Below, in pieces: positions 24,230-32,655 of a DNA stretch of 64,000 nucleotides. The stretch covers positions 12,519-76,518 of the forward strand of contig DASUHA010000151.1 in the NCBI GenBank assembly GCA_036273735.1, in the 5' to 3' direction. The notes below the pieces were generated by a model that was not told the DNA's origin, searched no databases, and was given only the letters and a program-made list of their open reading frames with translations. Source of the stretch: 13-2-20CM-66-19 sp036273735. Lineage in GTDB: Bacteria > Pseudomonadota > Gammaproteobacteria > Steroidobacterales > Steroidobacteraceae. The position numbers and the translations under genes are program-made. The stretch's first letter is position 1; every line of letters begins with the position of its first letter.

Positions 24230-25674
24230 CTACCCGCCGCTTCGTGAGCATCGCGGCGCCACTCGCCGTATGCGGTCTTTTGGTCCTCTGGGTGGCCCTC
24301 TCCGCCGCAAACGCCGAGGCTGCCAGTTTCTCGATGATGGTCTATGCGCTCGCGAATCTGATCGTCTACACCGATGCGCTCGACTTCGTGCTGCGGCTCT
24401 ACATGAAGAGGCGCCACACGGCGACCGCCCGCGGCACGGGCCGCGAGCGCGAGATCTCGATCGATCTCGCCTCCGCGCTGCCGGCCGGGGCGTTTCCCGT
24501 CGTGCCCATCGAGCCCTACGCAATCATCGCCTCGGTCTTCAATCTGGAGGAGCGGATCGAGGAATTCATCGCCAACTACGCGCCGTACCGGGACCGCACG
24601 TGGCTCATCAGCGATGGCTCTACCGACAATACCCTGATGCGGTTGCGCCAGGCCGGCTGGCGCTGCTTCGATGACGGCATCAATCGCCGCAAGCCCGCCG
24701 CGCTGCGCCGCCTGCTCGAGACCCTGCCCGAATACATCGAGACCGTTCTGGTCATCGATCCGGACATCCGGATTCTGCATCCGGGAGAAGGCAGCGAGAT
24801 CGATCTCGAGCAATTCATCAGCGAGTTCCAGCAGTCGGGAAGCGCAGCGGCCTGCCCTCGCGTCATGATCGAGCCCGACGGCTTTCTTGCGCGGTTCCAG
24901 TCTTTCGAGTACGCCCTGGCGTTCCGGGCCGGGCGACAGAGCCTGGCCGACTACAGCATCACCTCCGGTGTCTCCCTCTACCGTCGCGAGGCCCTGATGC
25001 GTGCCCTGAGGGAACACTCGGTGTCGGTATATGCGGAAGACTTCGAGAACGCCGTGATTCTGCTCGACCGCGGCGAGCGCATCTACTACGACGGCCGGCT
25101 CGTAGTCGGCACCGAAGGGCCTGGCATTTTCACCCGATGGTTCTCGCAGCGAGTGGGGTGGTATCACGGGCTGATCAGGGTGTACTTCGAGCATTTCGGG
25201 GCAGTCTGGCGCATCGCCAGGCGTACCCCCTTCTCCCTGTATCACTACCTGGTCTACGTCGGCGGCCTCACGATCTTCCTGCACATTTTCAAAGTCGTGA
25301 GCGCAGTGCTGCTGCTCCTGAGCTTCGCCAGCGGCGTCGACAACCTCTTCTTTGCCTCATGGCAGCCGTCCGTCCATGGCTGGACGAACCCGGCGTATTT
25401 CATGGCGGCCACCGGCAGCTATCTGGTTCTCGGCGCGGTGGCGCTCTTCACGGTCGTGCCGAAGGCCGAGCGTGCCTACGCGGCACCCATCGTTCCGCTG
25501 TATCTGTTCTACGCGCTGGTTCATATCGCGCCCATGACCGTGGGATATGCGAATTGGCTTGCGCTCAAGCTCATCGGCCGGCGGCTGTATCGCGACCACT
25601 ATGAGCCGCAGATCGGCGAGCTGCCCGAACAGCCACCGGGCGGACACACGCTTGCGACGAGGAGGCTGAGGTGA
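24226..25674 (+). CDS. Membrane GT2-family glycosyltransferase
   Basis: A 482-residue processive-type GT2. N-terminal hydrophobic segments (about 7-25 and 34-56) precede the catalytic domain with ISDGSTDNT (128-136), an Asp-x-Asp (D178, D180), ED at 271-272 and QRVGW (308-312). Three or four membrane segments follow (about 338-368, 390-410, 420-447). The Q-x-x-x-W motif and the C-terminal membrane part resemble exopolysaccharide synthases of the hyaluronan/cellulose/Alg8 type. GTG start overlaps the preceding stop, and its own stop overlaps the next GTG. Probably builds a surface glycan at the inner membrane; sugar unknown. Confidence 0.83.
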   Translation: MTTRRFVSIAAPLAVCGLLVLWVALSAANAEAASFSMMVYALANLIVYTDALDFVLRLYMKRRHTATARGTGREREISIDLASALPAGAFPVVPIEPYAIIASVFNLEERIEEFIANYAPYRDRTWLISDGSTDNTLMRLRQAGWRCFDDGINRRKPAALRRLLETLPEYIETVLVIDPDIRILHPGEGSEIDLEQFISEFQQSGSAAACPRVMIEPDGFLARFQSFEYALAFRAGRQSLADYSITSGVSLYRREALMRALREHSVSVYAEDFENAVILLDRGERIYYDGRLVVGTEGPGIFTRWFSQRVGWYHGLIRVYFEHFGAVWRIARRTPFSLYHYLVYVGGLTIFLHIFKVVSAVLLLLSFASGVDNLFFASWQPSVHGWTNPAYFMAATGSYLVLGAVALFTVVPKAERAYAAPIVPLYLFYALVHIAPMTVGYANWLALKLIGRRLYRDHYEPQIGELPEQPPGGHTLATRRLR

Positions 25675-26483
25675 CACGGCGCACAGCTTCCCCGCCGGCG
25701 GGCTACCATCCTGCCGAGTACTGGGAAAGCCGTGCCCGCCGCTTCGCGATCGAAGGCGACGGTCTCGCCGCGGTCTGCTCGTATGGGATGCCGGGCTTCT
25801 ACAACAGGCTCATTCAATTCTGTCAGCGGCGTGCGCTCGCGCCGTGGCTGAAAGCTCCCCCGGGCTCGAGGGTACTGGATGTCGGCTGCGGCATCGGCCG
25901 CTGGAGTCGTTTGCTCGCCTCGCGAGGCGCTTGTGTCACCGGCATCGACCTGAGCCCCACCATGATCGCGGAGGCCGAGCGCCGGGCGCTGGCCAGCGGG
26001 CTGGCAGGCCGATGCCGTTTCATCGTGCAGGACTCCGCAGCCCTCGAGATCGAGGGGTCCTTCGACCTGATCATCTGTGTCACGGTCCTGCAGCACATCC
26101 TCGATGTCGGCGCGCTGCGCTCCGCGCTGCAGCGGATGGCAGCGCATCTGGCTCCCCATGGCCGTCTGGTGGTTCTGGAAGCGGCACCTGCCCGCCTGGC
26201 TAGCCGTTGCAACACCTCCGTGTTCAGGGCGCGCCATCGTGCCTTTTATCTCAGGCTGTTCCGCGAATGCGGACTTCAGGTCCGGGCGGTGTCCGGTGTC
26301 GACCCGGCGCCGTTCAGGACGTGGCTCCTGCCGCATCTGCCCCGCCTCCCCCGTCCGCTGCGCCTCATCGCGCTCGCGCTCGTGACGGCCCTCTCGGCGC
26401 CCCTCGACGCCCTCTGTGGGCGGCTGCTGACCGAGCGCTCGTGGCATGCCGTCTTCGCCCTGCAACATGACCCGGGAGGCTGA
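25671..26483 (+). CDS. Class I SAM-dependent methyltransferase
   Basis: A 270-residue methyltransferase with motif I VLDVGCGIGRWSRLLASRG, motif II GIDLSPTMIAEAERRA and FDLIICVTVLQHILDVGALRSAL. The C-terminal third carries a hydrophobic stretch (LRLIALALVTALSAPLDALCG) that could associate with the membrane. GTG start overlaps the glycosyltransferase stop. It probably methylates the glycan or its lipid precursor made by its neighbours, which is inference. Confidence 0.85.
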   Translation: MTRRTASPPAGYHPAEYWESRARRFAIEGDGLAAVCSYGMPGFYNRLIQFCQRRALAPWLKAPPGSRVLDVGCGIGRWSRLLASRGACVTGIDLSPTMIAEAERRALASGLAGRCRFIVQDSAALEIEGSFDLIICVTVLQHILDVGALRSALQRMAAHLAPHGRLVVLEAAPARLASRCNTSVFRARHRAFYLRLFRECGLQVRAVSGVDPAPFRTWLLPHLPRLPRPLRLIALALVTALSAPLDALCGRLLTERSWHAVFALQHDPGG

Positions 26484-26485
26484 CC

Positions 26486-27730
26486 GTGCGCGTGAGCCGC
26501 CGCTCGATGATCTCGATCGCCGTGTTTCTCGGGGTCGCGGCACTCATCGTCGCCGGCTGGACACTCGAGACTCAGCGTGCAGGCCACGAGTCTCTTTCCA
26601 ACACGATCACCCTGAGCGTCACCAACGGCGCCGATCGCGGCCCCGGCACTCTGCGTGAAGCGCTGTTCGTCGCCGCGACCGCGCCCGGGCCGGTGCGTAT
26701 CTCGCTGCAGGTGCCGCGAATATCGCTGACGACCGCTCTGCCGCCGATCGTGAGCTCACACGAAGTCCGCATCGCGGCGGGCCCGGTCGGCAGCGAGATC
26801 GATGCGACCGCCCTGGGCGGCGGCAGTCCGGTCCTGGACGTGGCCGCGGCGAACGTCTCGCTGCAGGGCGTCGCCATCAGTCATTGCGCCAACGACGCCA
26901 TCCTGGTGCGAGCCGTCCATTTCAGCCTCGAACGCGCAACGATCGATGCCTGCGACGTCGGTGTCGACGTGGCCGAGAACGCGCACGACCTGCTGCTCGA
27001 AAACAACCGCTTCGTCAATGATCGCGTGGGAATCAAGTTTGCGGGCCCGAGTGCTGATACGACGGTCGCATCGAACCAATTCGCGGGCAACAAGGACGCC
27101 GGCGTCTGGGCCGTGCGCGGCGGCGCGGACCAGCAGGGAGGGACGATCAGCGTGCGCGCCAACCACTTCGACCGGGGCCGCAGCGCGATCGTTGCCGGCA
27201 ACATCAAGGTCGTCATCGAACAGAACGACATCACCGGCACCCAGGGGGCGGCAGTCGATCTGGTGGGCGGCGGGGCCGTGGTTCGGGGCAATCGGGTGAG
27301 CAACGGCGCGGGAATGGGCATCCTCGCCGAAGGCGCGCGTGCACCGGTGGTCGAAAGCAACGAGCTCAATGCGCTCGCCGCTTACGGCATCATGATCCGC
27401 GGGTCGAGCAATGCTCTGGTGCGCGCCAACCGGGTGTACAACTGCGCCTACGGCATGGCGTTCGTGTTGGGCGATGCGCGCAACCCGAGCACGGTTGTGG
27501 ACAACATCATCATGGAGCCGCGGTACGATGGTATCGATGTCGTGGGAGATACCCCCATACTGCGGCAAAACCATGTCCTCAAGCCCCGTGCCTTCGCCCT
27601 GCGCGTGCAGGACTTCGATCGTCCCGACGGCAGCACGGTGAGAGGCGCGCCGTTCCTGGATCACAACTCCTTCGGTCCGCCTTCGGCGACCCCCGTCGCC
27701 GGCCGGCCCGCCGGGACGTCGCTGCAGTGA
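26486..27730 (+). CDS. Exported right-handed parallel beta-helix protein
   Basis: A 414-residue protein with an N-terminal membrane anchor or signal (MISIAVFLGVAALIVAGWTL). Repeating beta-helix coils follow, with Asn-rich turns such as VVESNELNALAAYGIMIRGSSNALVRANRVYNC, LLLENNRFVNDRVGIKFAG and VIEQNDITGTQGAAVDLVGG. Such folds occur in periplasmic polysaccharide epimerases and lyases (AlgG type). No catalytic set can be assigned by eye. GTG start 2 bases after the methyltransferase stop. Likely acts on the glycan in the periplasm. Confidence 0.8.
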   Translation: MRVSRRSMISIAVFLGVAALIVAGWTLETQRAGHESLSNTITLSVTNGADRGPGTLREALFVAATAPGPVRISLQVPRISLTTALPPIVSSHEVRIAAGPVGSEIDATALGGGSPVLDVAAANVSLQGVAISHCANDAILVRAVHFSLERATIDACDVGVDVAENAHDLLLENNRFVNDRVGIKFAGPSADTTVASNQFAGNKDAGVWAVRGGADQQGGTISVRANHFDRGRSAIVAGNIKVVIEQNDITGTQGAAVDLVGGGAVVRGNRVSNGAGMGILAEGARAPVVESNELNALAAYGIMIRGSSNALVRANRVYNCAYGMAFVLGDARNPSTVVDNIIMEPRYDGIDVVGDTPILRQNHVLKPRAFALRVQDFDRPDGSTVRGAPFLDHNSFGPPSATPVAGRPAGTSLQ

Positions 27731-27737
27731 GATCGGC

Positions 27738-29138
27738 ATGAGGTCTCTCGACAGCACGCAGCTCCTTCCCCTGCCCACATGGAGCGACCCGCGGCTGCAC
27801 CTGCTCGATGATTTGTGGCTGCTCGCGATCTTCGCGATCCTGCTCGCAGCGGGCCTGCCGTGGCTCGTCAGCTCCCTCGAGATCCGGCTCGGCGCGGCGC
27901 TGCTCGGCCTCCTCGGTCTGGCGGCGATTCACGTCGGATTCACGATGCTCACCGCGCCGGCGACGGGGATCAATCGCGGGCGCAGGGGCGCGCTCGCCAT
28001 CCTGCATGCCTTGGGCGTCGTACTGATGGCGGTCATATGGCACTACGCGGGCGGCATTCATGATCCGGCGTTCCTCGTCGTCTTCGTGCTGCCGGTCGTG
28101 GGCGCGGTCTTCCTCTCGCGCTGGCAACCGTATGCGATTGCCATCCTGGCGGTTCTCGCCGTGTCGGCGGTTGGCTTGAGTGAATCGCCGGAGCTGCGCT
28201 GGTACGCGAGCGGACTCGCGCCGCAGTCTGCCTGGCTCACCCGACTCTTCGGCAGCGCGACAGGAGGGAGCGAGCCTTTCCCCGGCTTCTATGCCCCTCC
28301 CGGGTATTTCGTCGTGCTGATGGAGGTATTCGCGGTGCTGATGCTCGCCTGCGCCTTCGCGGCCGATTACCTCGGCACGGTATTCGATCGGCTCCACGCG
28401 GGTCTTGCTGCCGCGCGGGCGGAGGCGGACCGGGCACAGCAGCTGTGGGCAGGCCTCATCGAGGAGTTGCCGTTGCCGGCGGTGCTGGTCGATGCCCGCA
28501 CGCTCCAAGTCATTTCCGAGAGCGCCGCGCTCGCCGGGGTATCCGTCGATGGCGCGACCGCGGTCGGCCGCAAGCTCACGGAGGCCATCCACTTCTCCTA
28601 TCCCGAGGTCCTCGAGGAGCTCGTGAGCGGCATGGGCGGCACGGCGCAGGATGTCGTATTTCACCGTGGCGCCGAGCTTTCCCTGGCCCGCATCCGGGCG
28701 CAGCACATCCCGTACAAAGGGCGGCGTCTGGCACTGATCATCGTCGAGGAGATGACTGAAGCCTTTGCCGTGCGCGCCGCGCTCGATGTCGCGGAGCAGG
28801 CAATCGTCGTAATCGACCCGCAGGATCGCGTACTCGCCTTCAACCGGCCGGCGCTGGCCCTCTTCTCCGCGACCCGCGTTGGCGCCGATGCCTCGGCATT
28901 GCTGACACAGCCCGAAACCCCGCCACGCTGGTGGGAGCCCGGAGTGAGCGGCCGCCGCAAGATGCACATACGCATTCAGCCACGCGTGTTCCAGGTGACC
29001 AGCACCGCCCTGTCGCTGCCCGGCGAGCAGGACCGGCTCTGCGTGGTCGCATTCCTGCCGGTCGTGCGGGCGGGGACTCTCGACAACCCAACTCTCGGCG
29101 CCCTCCGTCCCGGCGCCTCACTCCCGAGGACACGATGA
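27738..29138 (+). CDS. Membrane protein with PAS-like sensory domains
   Basis: A 466-residue protein with about six N-terminal membrane segments in residues 25-215. A short linker (AARAEADRAQQLWAGLIEELPLPAVLVDARTLQVISES) then leads into a PAS-like domain. A second PAS-like unit begins AALDVAEQAIVVIDPQDRVLAFNRPALALF. No kinase, GGDEF or EAL output domain follows, so any signal must pass to a partner, perhaps the GGDEF/EAL protein two genes on. It resembles the sensory half of a PAS histidine kinase. Stop overlaps the next ATG by 4 bases. Confidence 0.7.
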   Translation: MRSLDSTQLLPLPTWSDPRLHLLDDLWLLAIFAILLAAGLPWLVSSLEIRLGAALLGLLGLAAIHVGFTMLTAPATGINRGRRGALAILHALGVVLMAVIWHYAGGIHDPAFLVVFVLPVVGAVFLSRWQPYAIAILAVLAVSAVGLSESPELRWYASGLAPQSAWLTRLFGSATGGSEPFPGFYAPPGYFVVLMEVFAVLMLACAFAADYLGTVFDRLHAGLAAARAEADRAQQLWAGLIEELPLPAVLVDARTLQVISESAALAGVSVDGATAVGRKLTEAIHFSYPEVLEELVSGMGGTAQDVVFHRGAELSLARIRAQHIPYKGRRLALIIVEEMTEAFAVRAALDVAEQAIVVIDPQDRVLAFNRPALALFSATRVGADASALLTQPETPPRWWEPGVSGRRKMHIRIQPRVFQVTSTALSLPGEQDRLCVVAFLPVVRAGTLDNPTLGALRPGASLPRTR

Positions 29139-29977
29139 GACCATCGCGATATTCACCGCTCCTCGCTCTTACTGTAGCCTGGCTGTCGCCGCACGCCGCC
29201 TGCGCGGTCGATTCCACCGCGGCGCCACCCGCCGCGCCTTCGGCGCCTTCGCCCAACAGCCTGGTCATCAGCGCCAATGGCTCGACATTGACGGGTGCAA
29301 GCGGGGGCGGCGGCGGCTCGGTCACGTGGCTGCATGATTTCAGCTCGGGGGTCCTCGGCATAGGCGGCGAATACGAGAGGCTCGCCGGTGCGCATTGGCA
29401 GTTCGGCTCGCTTTCGGGCTCCGCGAGTACGGGCGACACGAGCGCGAAGTGGACCTTCTCCGCCGATGGTCATTTCGGCAACGGAGAGATCCCCATATTC
29501 CAGGGGACGCGACACTTCAATTACGACGTCGAAGGTGCCGACATCACCGGCACATTCGCAGCAAAGCTGACCCTCCAGGTGGAAGCCCGTCAGTACGACA
29601 TAGACACTACGCACGGCACGCTGCCGAAGGCCTCCGTGGGCTTTCTGTGGACCCCCCAGGTGCAGACGACCATTTCGTACGCCAAATCCTTCACGGGAAA
29701 CCTAGGCACCCAGATGGAGGCCGCACGCCTCGATTATTACGGCCACACCGTGAACTGGCTGTTGGGCGCCGCAGCGGGGCACGTGGCTCCGCCGGTCGTC
29801 AACATCTACGCGGGAACGACCGGGACGGCGCCGCAGCTGCGCGAAGGCTATGTAGGCGTCTCGAAAGCGTTCTGGCGCGCCGATTGGTCGATTCTGGGCG
29901 ATTACCTGAAAGTGGCCGGCGAGAAGCGCATCACGCTCACCATCGTCTGCACGCTGCACCCGGGAGGCCCGGCCTGA
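29135..29977 (+). CDS. Outer-membrane beta-barrel-like protein
   Basis: A 280-residue protein with a Sec signal peptide (LLALTVAWLSPHAACA) and a Pro/Ala/Ser linker. Alternating amphipathic strands follow (SVTWLHDF, LGIGGEYERL, KWTFSADGHFG, FAAKLTLQVEARQYDI, QTTISYAKSFTG, WSILGDYLKVAG, ITLTIVCTL). The ATG at 29135 is supported by the signal peptide; the open frame to 28931 is antisense/out-of-frame material over the PAS gene. It may be the outer-membrane export or anchoring element of the operon. No named family recognised. Confidence 0.68.
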   Translation: MRPSRYSPLLALTVAWLSPHAACAVDSTAAPPAAPSAPSPNSLVISANGSTLTGASGGGGGSVTWLHDFSSGVLGIGGEYERLAGAHWQFGSLSGSASTGDTSAKWTFSADGHFGNGEIPIFQGTRHFNYDVEGADITGTFAAKLTLQVEARQYDIDTTHGTLPKASVGFLWTPQVQTTISYAKSFTGNLGTQMEAARLDYYGHTVNWLLGAAAGHVAPPVVNIYAGTTGTAPQLREGYVGVSKAFWRADWSILGDYLKVAGEKRITLTIVCTLHPGGPA

Positions 29978-32277
29978 TGAGCCCCGGCCTCCTCCAGACT
30001 CTGAGGCGGCGCACGGCATGGCTTCCGGCACTCCTGGTGTTCGCAACGGTGGCGGTGGCCGGGTCCCGACTCGTCGTCTTGAGCGTGCAAAAGCGCGCAG
30101 CTGACGCCCGCAATGCCGCACAGGTTGCCGCGGCACTCTCCGCTCATGCGATCGAGCAGCAGATCAAGGCGCTTGCGATGCGCGCCGCGAGTGCCTCCGG
30201 GCCGGGTTTCAACGTGTTCGGGTGGGCGCCAGACGGCAGCATCCGGGCCGTTGGTCGATCCGATGCCGAGACCGCCAAGGCGCTGGTGAGCGAGTGGCAA
30301 GCCGCGGCGTCCGCAAGCGGCGTGCCTCCCGCGGCTCTTCTCGGGCCGGTGCGCGAGGGAAGCCGATGGCTCATCGCGGCACGCGCTCCGCGCGATCGCC
30401 CGCCGGCCTCGGCATCACCTGGAGGATGGACGGTCGCGTACGCCGATCTCGATCGCCTGTTGGAGCAGGCGCACCTCACGCGTAGGGTGGGTGCCGGCAA
30501 TGACTTCGCGCTCGTGCAGATGGATCCCGTGAGCGGTTACGCACGGACGTTCGTCGCTTCGAGCAACACCTCGTTGAGCGATGCGGCCGCCGGCGTGATT
30601 CACGCCCCCCCGGGCTTCAAGTTCACCTCGCCCGGGACGTTGACCCTGCAGATCCGGCCGCGGGTCGGTTGGTATCCCACGCGCACGCTCGCTTCCGATA
30701 TCGGTCTGCTTGGGCTCGTCGCCTGGATACTGACATTCATGGCTCACGATGTGACGCAACGCACCATTCGCCTGCGCGGTTACCTCGCAGCGACGCGGCG
30801 CCAGCTGCACTCCGCAAACCAGCGGCTGGTGCAGGAGATCGGGAAGCGTGAAAGCCTGGAGGAAAGCGTCAACCGTGCGCGCTTTCACGACGCGTTCACC
30901 GGTTTGCCGAACCGTTATTATTTCATGGAGCAGCTCGATCGCACCCTACGCGAGCGCGGCACGCGCCGCGGCCGGCGCGTCGGAGTCTTCCTGATCGCCG
31001 TCGACCGCTTCCAGCTGATCAACGAGACGCTCGGGCACGCGGCCGGCGACGAGCTGATGGTCCAGGCCGGCCGCCGCTTCCAAAACGTGGTCACTTCCTC
31101 CTGCGTGCTCGCCCGTTGGGGCGGCGACCAGTTCGCCTTGCTCGTTCGCGAGTTGGACTCGACCGATTCGGGGCGCCAGCTGGCCAACGAGCTGCAGGCG
31201 GCATTGCAGGAGCCGTTCGAATTGCGCCGGCACCGCCTCGGGATCACCGCCCGTATCGGGATGACCTCCCTCGAGAGCTGGCCGCAGCGCGCGGACCAGC
31301 TCATGCGTGAGGCGGAAGTCGCGCTGTCGGTGGCGAAGCGGCAGGAGGAGGCGGCCTCTATAAGGTACTCGCCCTCGATGGGTGGCGATGCGGAGAGTCT
31401 CGTCAGCCTCGAGGCCGACCTCCATGTTGCGCTCGAGCGCCGGGAGCTGAAACTCCTCTACCAGCCCATCGTCGCGCTGCGCGGCCGCCGCGCGGTGGGC
31501 GCGGAGGCGTTGCTGCGCTGGCAGCACCCGGTGGAGGGAGTGCTCAGGCCGGAAAGATTCCTGTCGATCGCCGAGGAAACCGGAATCATCGTGCCGATCA
31601 CGCGCTGGACCATACACAAGGTCTGTACGCTCGCCAGCGAGTGGCAGCGGCGGCTGCCGGTCGGCACCGATTTCTATCTGAGCATCAACCTGTCAGCGGC
31701 GGTGCTGCGCGATCCGGAGCTGAGCGATTATGTCTCGGACCAGCTGACCGAGACTGCGATACCGCCCCACAACCTCAAATTCGAGCTCACCGAAGGCGGG
31801 CTGATCAGCAACGTGGTGGCCGCGCGGGAGACGCTCGAGCGGTTGCATGACACCGGAGTGCAGCTGATGCTCGATGACTTCGGTACGGGTTACTCTTCGC
31901 TCAATCATCTGCAGCTCTTTCCGTTCGATTACGTGAAGATCGACCGGCCATGGGTGGTCGGCCCGAATGCCTCGCCGCATGGCGGCGCGAGCCTCGCCTC
32001 CGCCATGGTGCAGCTCGCCTCGAGCCTCGGGCTCACGCCCATAGCCGAGGTGGTCGAGTCGCAGGCCACTGCCGATGCGCTGGAGCAAATGGGCTGCCGC
32101 TTCGGTCAGGGGAATTTCTTCTGCGCCCCGGTCGAGGCGGAAGACGCACTTCAATGCCTCGGCGCCGGTGCCGGTGGCGTGCAGCCGCAGGGTCAATTGG
32201 ACGCCGAGGAGGACGACTCGCCGACCTTGATCCTGCCGGCGGGATTCATCACTGAAGACAGCGCCGAATCCGGATGA
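29977..32277 (+). CDS. Membrane GGDEF/EAL protein, probable c-di-GMP phosphodiesterase
   Basis: A 766-residue protein: a membrane helix (about 14-34), an extracytoplasmic domain (about 35-230), a second helix (LLGLVAWILTFMAHDV), a GGDEF domain and an EAL domain. The GGDEF signature is GGDQF (382-386), with Gln for the usual Glu, so cyclase activity is doubtful. The EAL domain looks complete: EAL at 510-512, INLS, FELTE, DDFGTG (from residue 633), VKID, EVVE and GQG. It probably hydrolyses c-di-GMP, possibly with the GGDEF as regulatory site. Its ATG overlaps the barrel gene stop (TGATG). Last gene of the operon. Confidence 0.85.
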   Translation: MSPGLLQTLRRRTAWLPALLVFATVAVAGSRLVVLSVQKRAADARNAAQVAAALSAHAIEQQIKALAMRAASASGPGFNVFGWAPDGSIRAVGRSDAETAKALVSEWQAAASASGVPPAALLGPVREGSRWLIAARAPRDRPPASASPGGWTVAYADLDRLLEQAHLTRRVGAGNDFALVQMDPVSGYARTFVASSNTSLSDAAAGVIHAPPGFKFTSPGTLTLQIRPRVGWYPTRTLASDIGLLGLVAWILTFMAHDVTQRTIRLRGYLAATRRQLHSANQRLVQEIGKRESLEESVNRARFHDAFTGLPNRYYFMEQLDRTLRERGTRRGRRVGVFLIAVDRFQLINETLGHAAGDELMVQAGRRFQNVVTSSCVLARWGGDQFALLVRELDSTDSGRQLANELQAALQEPFELRRHRLGITARIGMTSLESWPQRADQLMREAEVALSVAKRQEEAASIRYSPSMGGDAESLVSLEADLHVALERRELKLLYQPIVALRGRRAVGAEALLRWQHPVEGVLRPERFLSIAEETGIIVPITRWTIHKVCTLASEWQRRLPVGTDFYLSINLSAAVLRDPELSDYVSDQLTETAIPPHNLKFELTEGGLISNVVAARETLERLHDTGVQLMLDDFGTGYSSLNHLQLFPFDYVKIDRPWVVGPNASPHGGASLASAMVQLASSLGLTPIAEVVESQATADALEQMGCRFGQGNFFCAPVEAEDALQCLGAGAGGVQPQGQLDAEEDDSPTLILPAGFITEDSAESG

Positions 32278-32316
32278 TTCGGGTTACTCGCCGGGACTTC
32301 ACACCCATTGCCGACC

Positions 32317-32655
32317 TCATAGAGCCGCTATGCTCAGATCGACGATCTCGAAATGATCGACGCGGTCCGGCAAGTCCAGGAGCGCCGCCCGATCCTCGGG
32401 GTAGTACTGGGGTTGCTCCGGATTGCCCCCGGTATACGTCCCGATCGCGTCCATCGATTCCCAGAACGAGACGAACATGAATTCCACGGAGTCAGCGAGC
32501 GGGCGCCTAAGAAGCATCCAGCCGCGATTGCCGCTCACCTCGCCGTAATCCGGATAGGCGGTCTCCCTCAGGAACCTCATGTAGTCGTCGGCTTTGGCCG
32601 AACTGGTGCTGCCTCGCCATACTCTGACAACCATCGATATTCCTCCGTTTGGCAT
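32317..32655 (-). CDS. Antibiotic biosynthesis monooxygenase (ABM) family protein
   Basis: A 112-residue ferredoxin-like ABM-domain protein: VVRVWRGSTSSAKADDYMRFLRETAYPDY, GWMLLRRPLADSVEFMFVSFWESMDAI, then HFEIVDL. Such small dimeric proteins act as heme- or quinone-related monooxygenases or stress proteins. Start may be at 32655 or the internal Met at 32634. Its 5' part lies inside the overextended 3' end of the DMT transporter frame, same strand, different frame, so the two are likely co-transcribed. Confidence 0.75.
   Translation of the reverse strand: MPNGGISMVVRVWRGSTSSAKADDYMRFLRETAYPDYGEVSGNRGWMLLRRPLADSVEFMFVSFWESMDAIGTYTGGNPEQPQYYPEDRAALLDLPDRVDHFEIVDLSIAAL

Noticed and set aside
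29395..29976. In-frame upstream extension of the GGDEF/EAL gene
   Set aside because: It is the wrong frame across the barrel gene; the membrane helix and coupling place the start at 29977.
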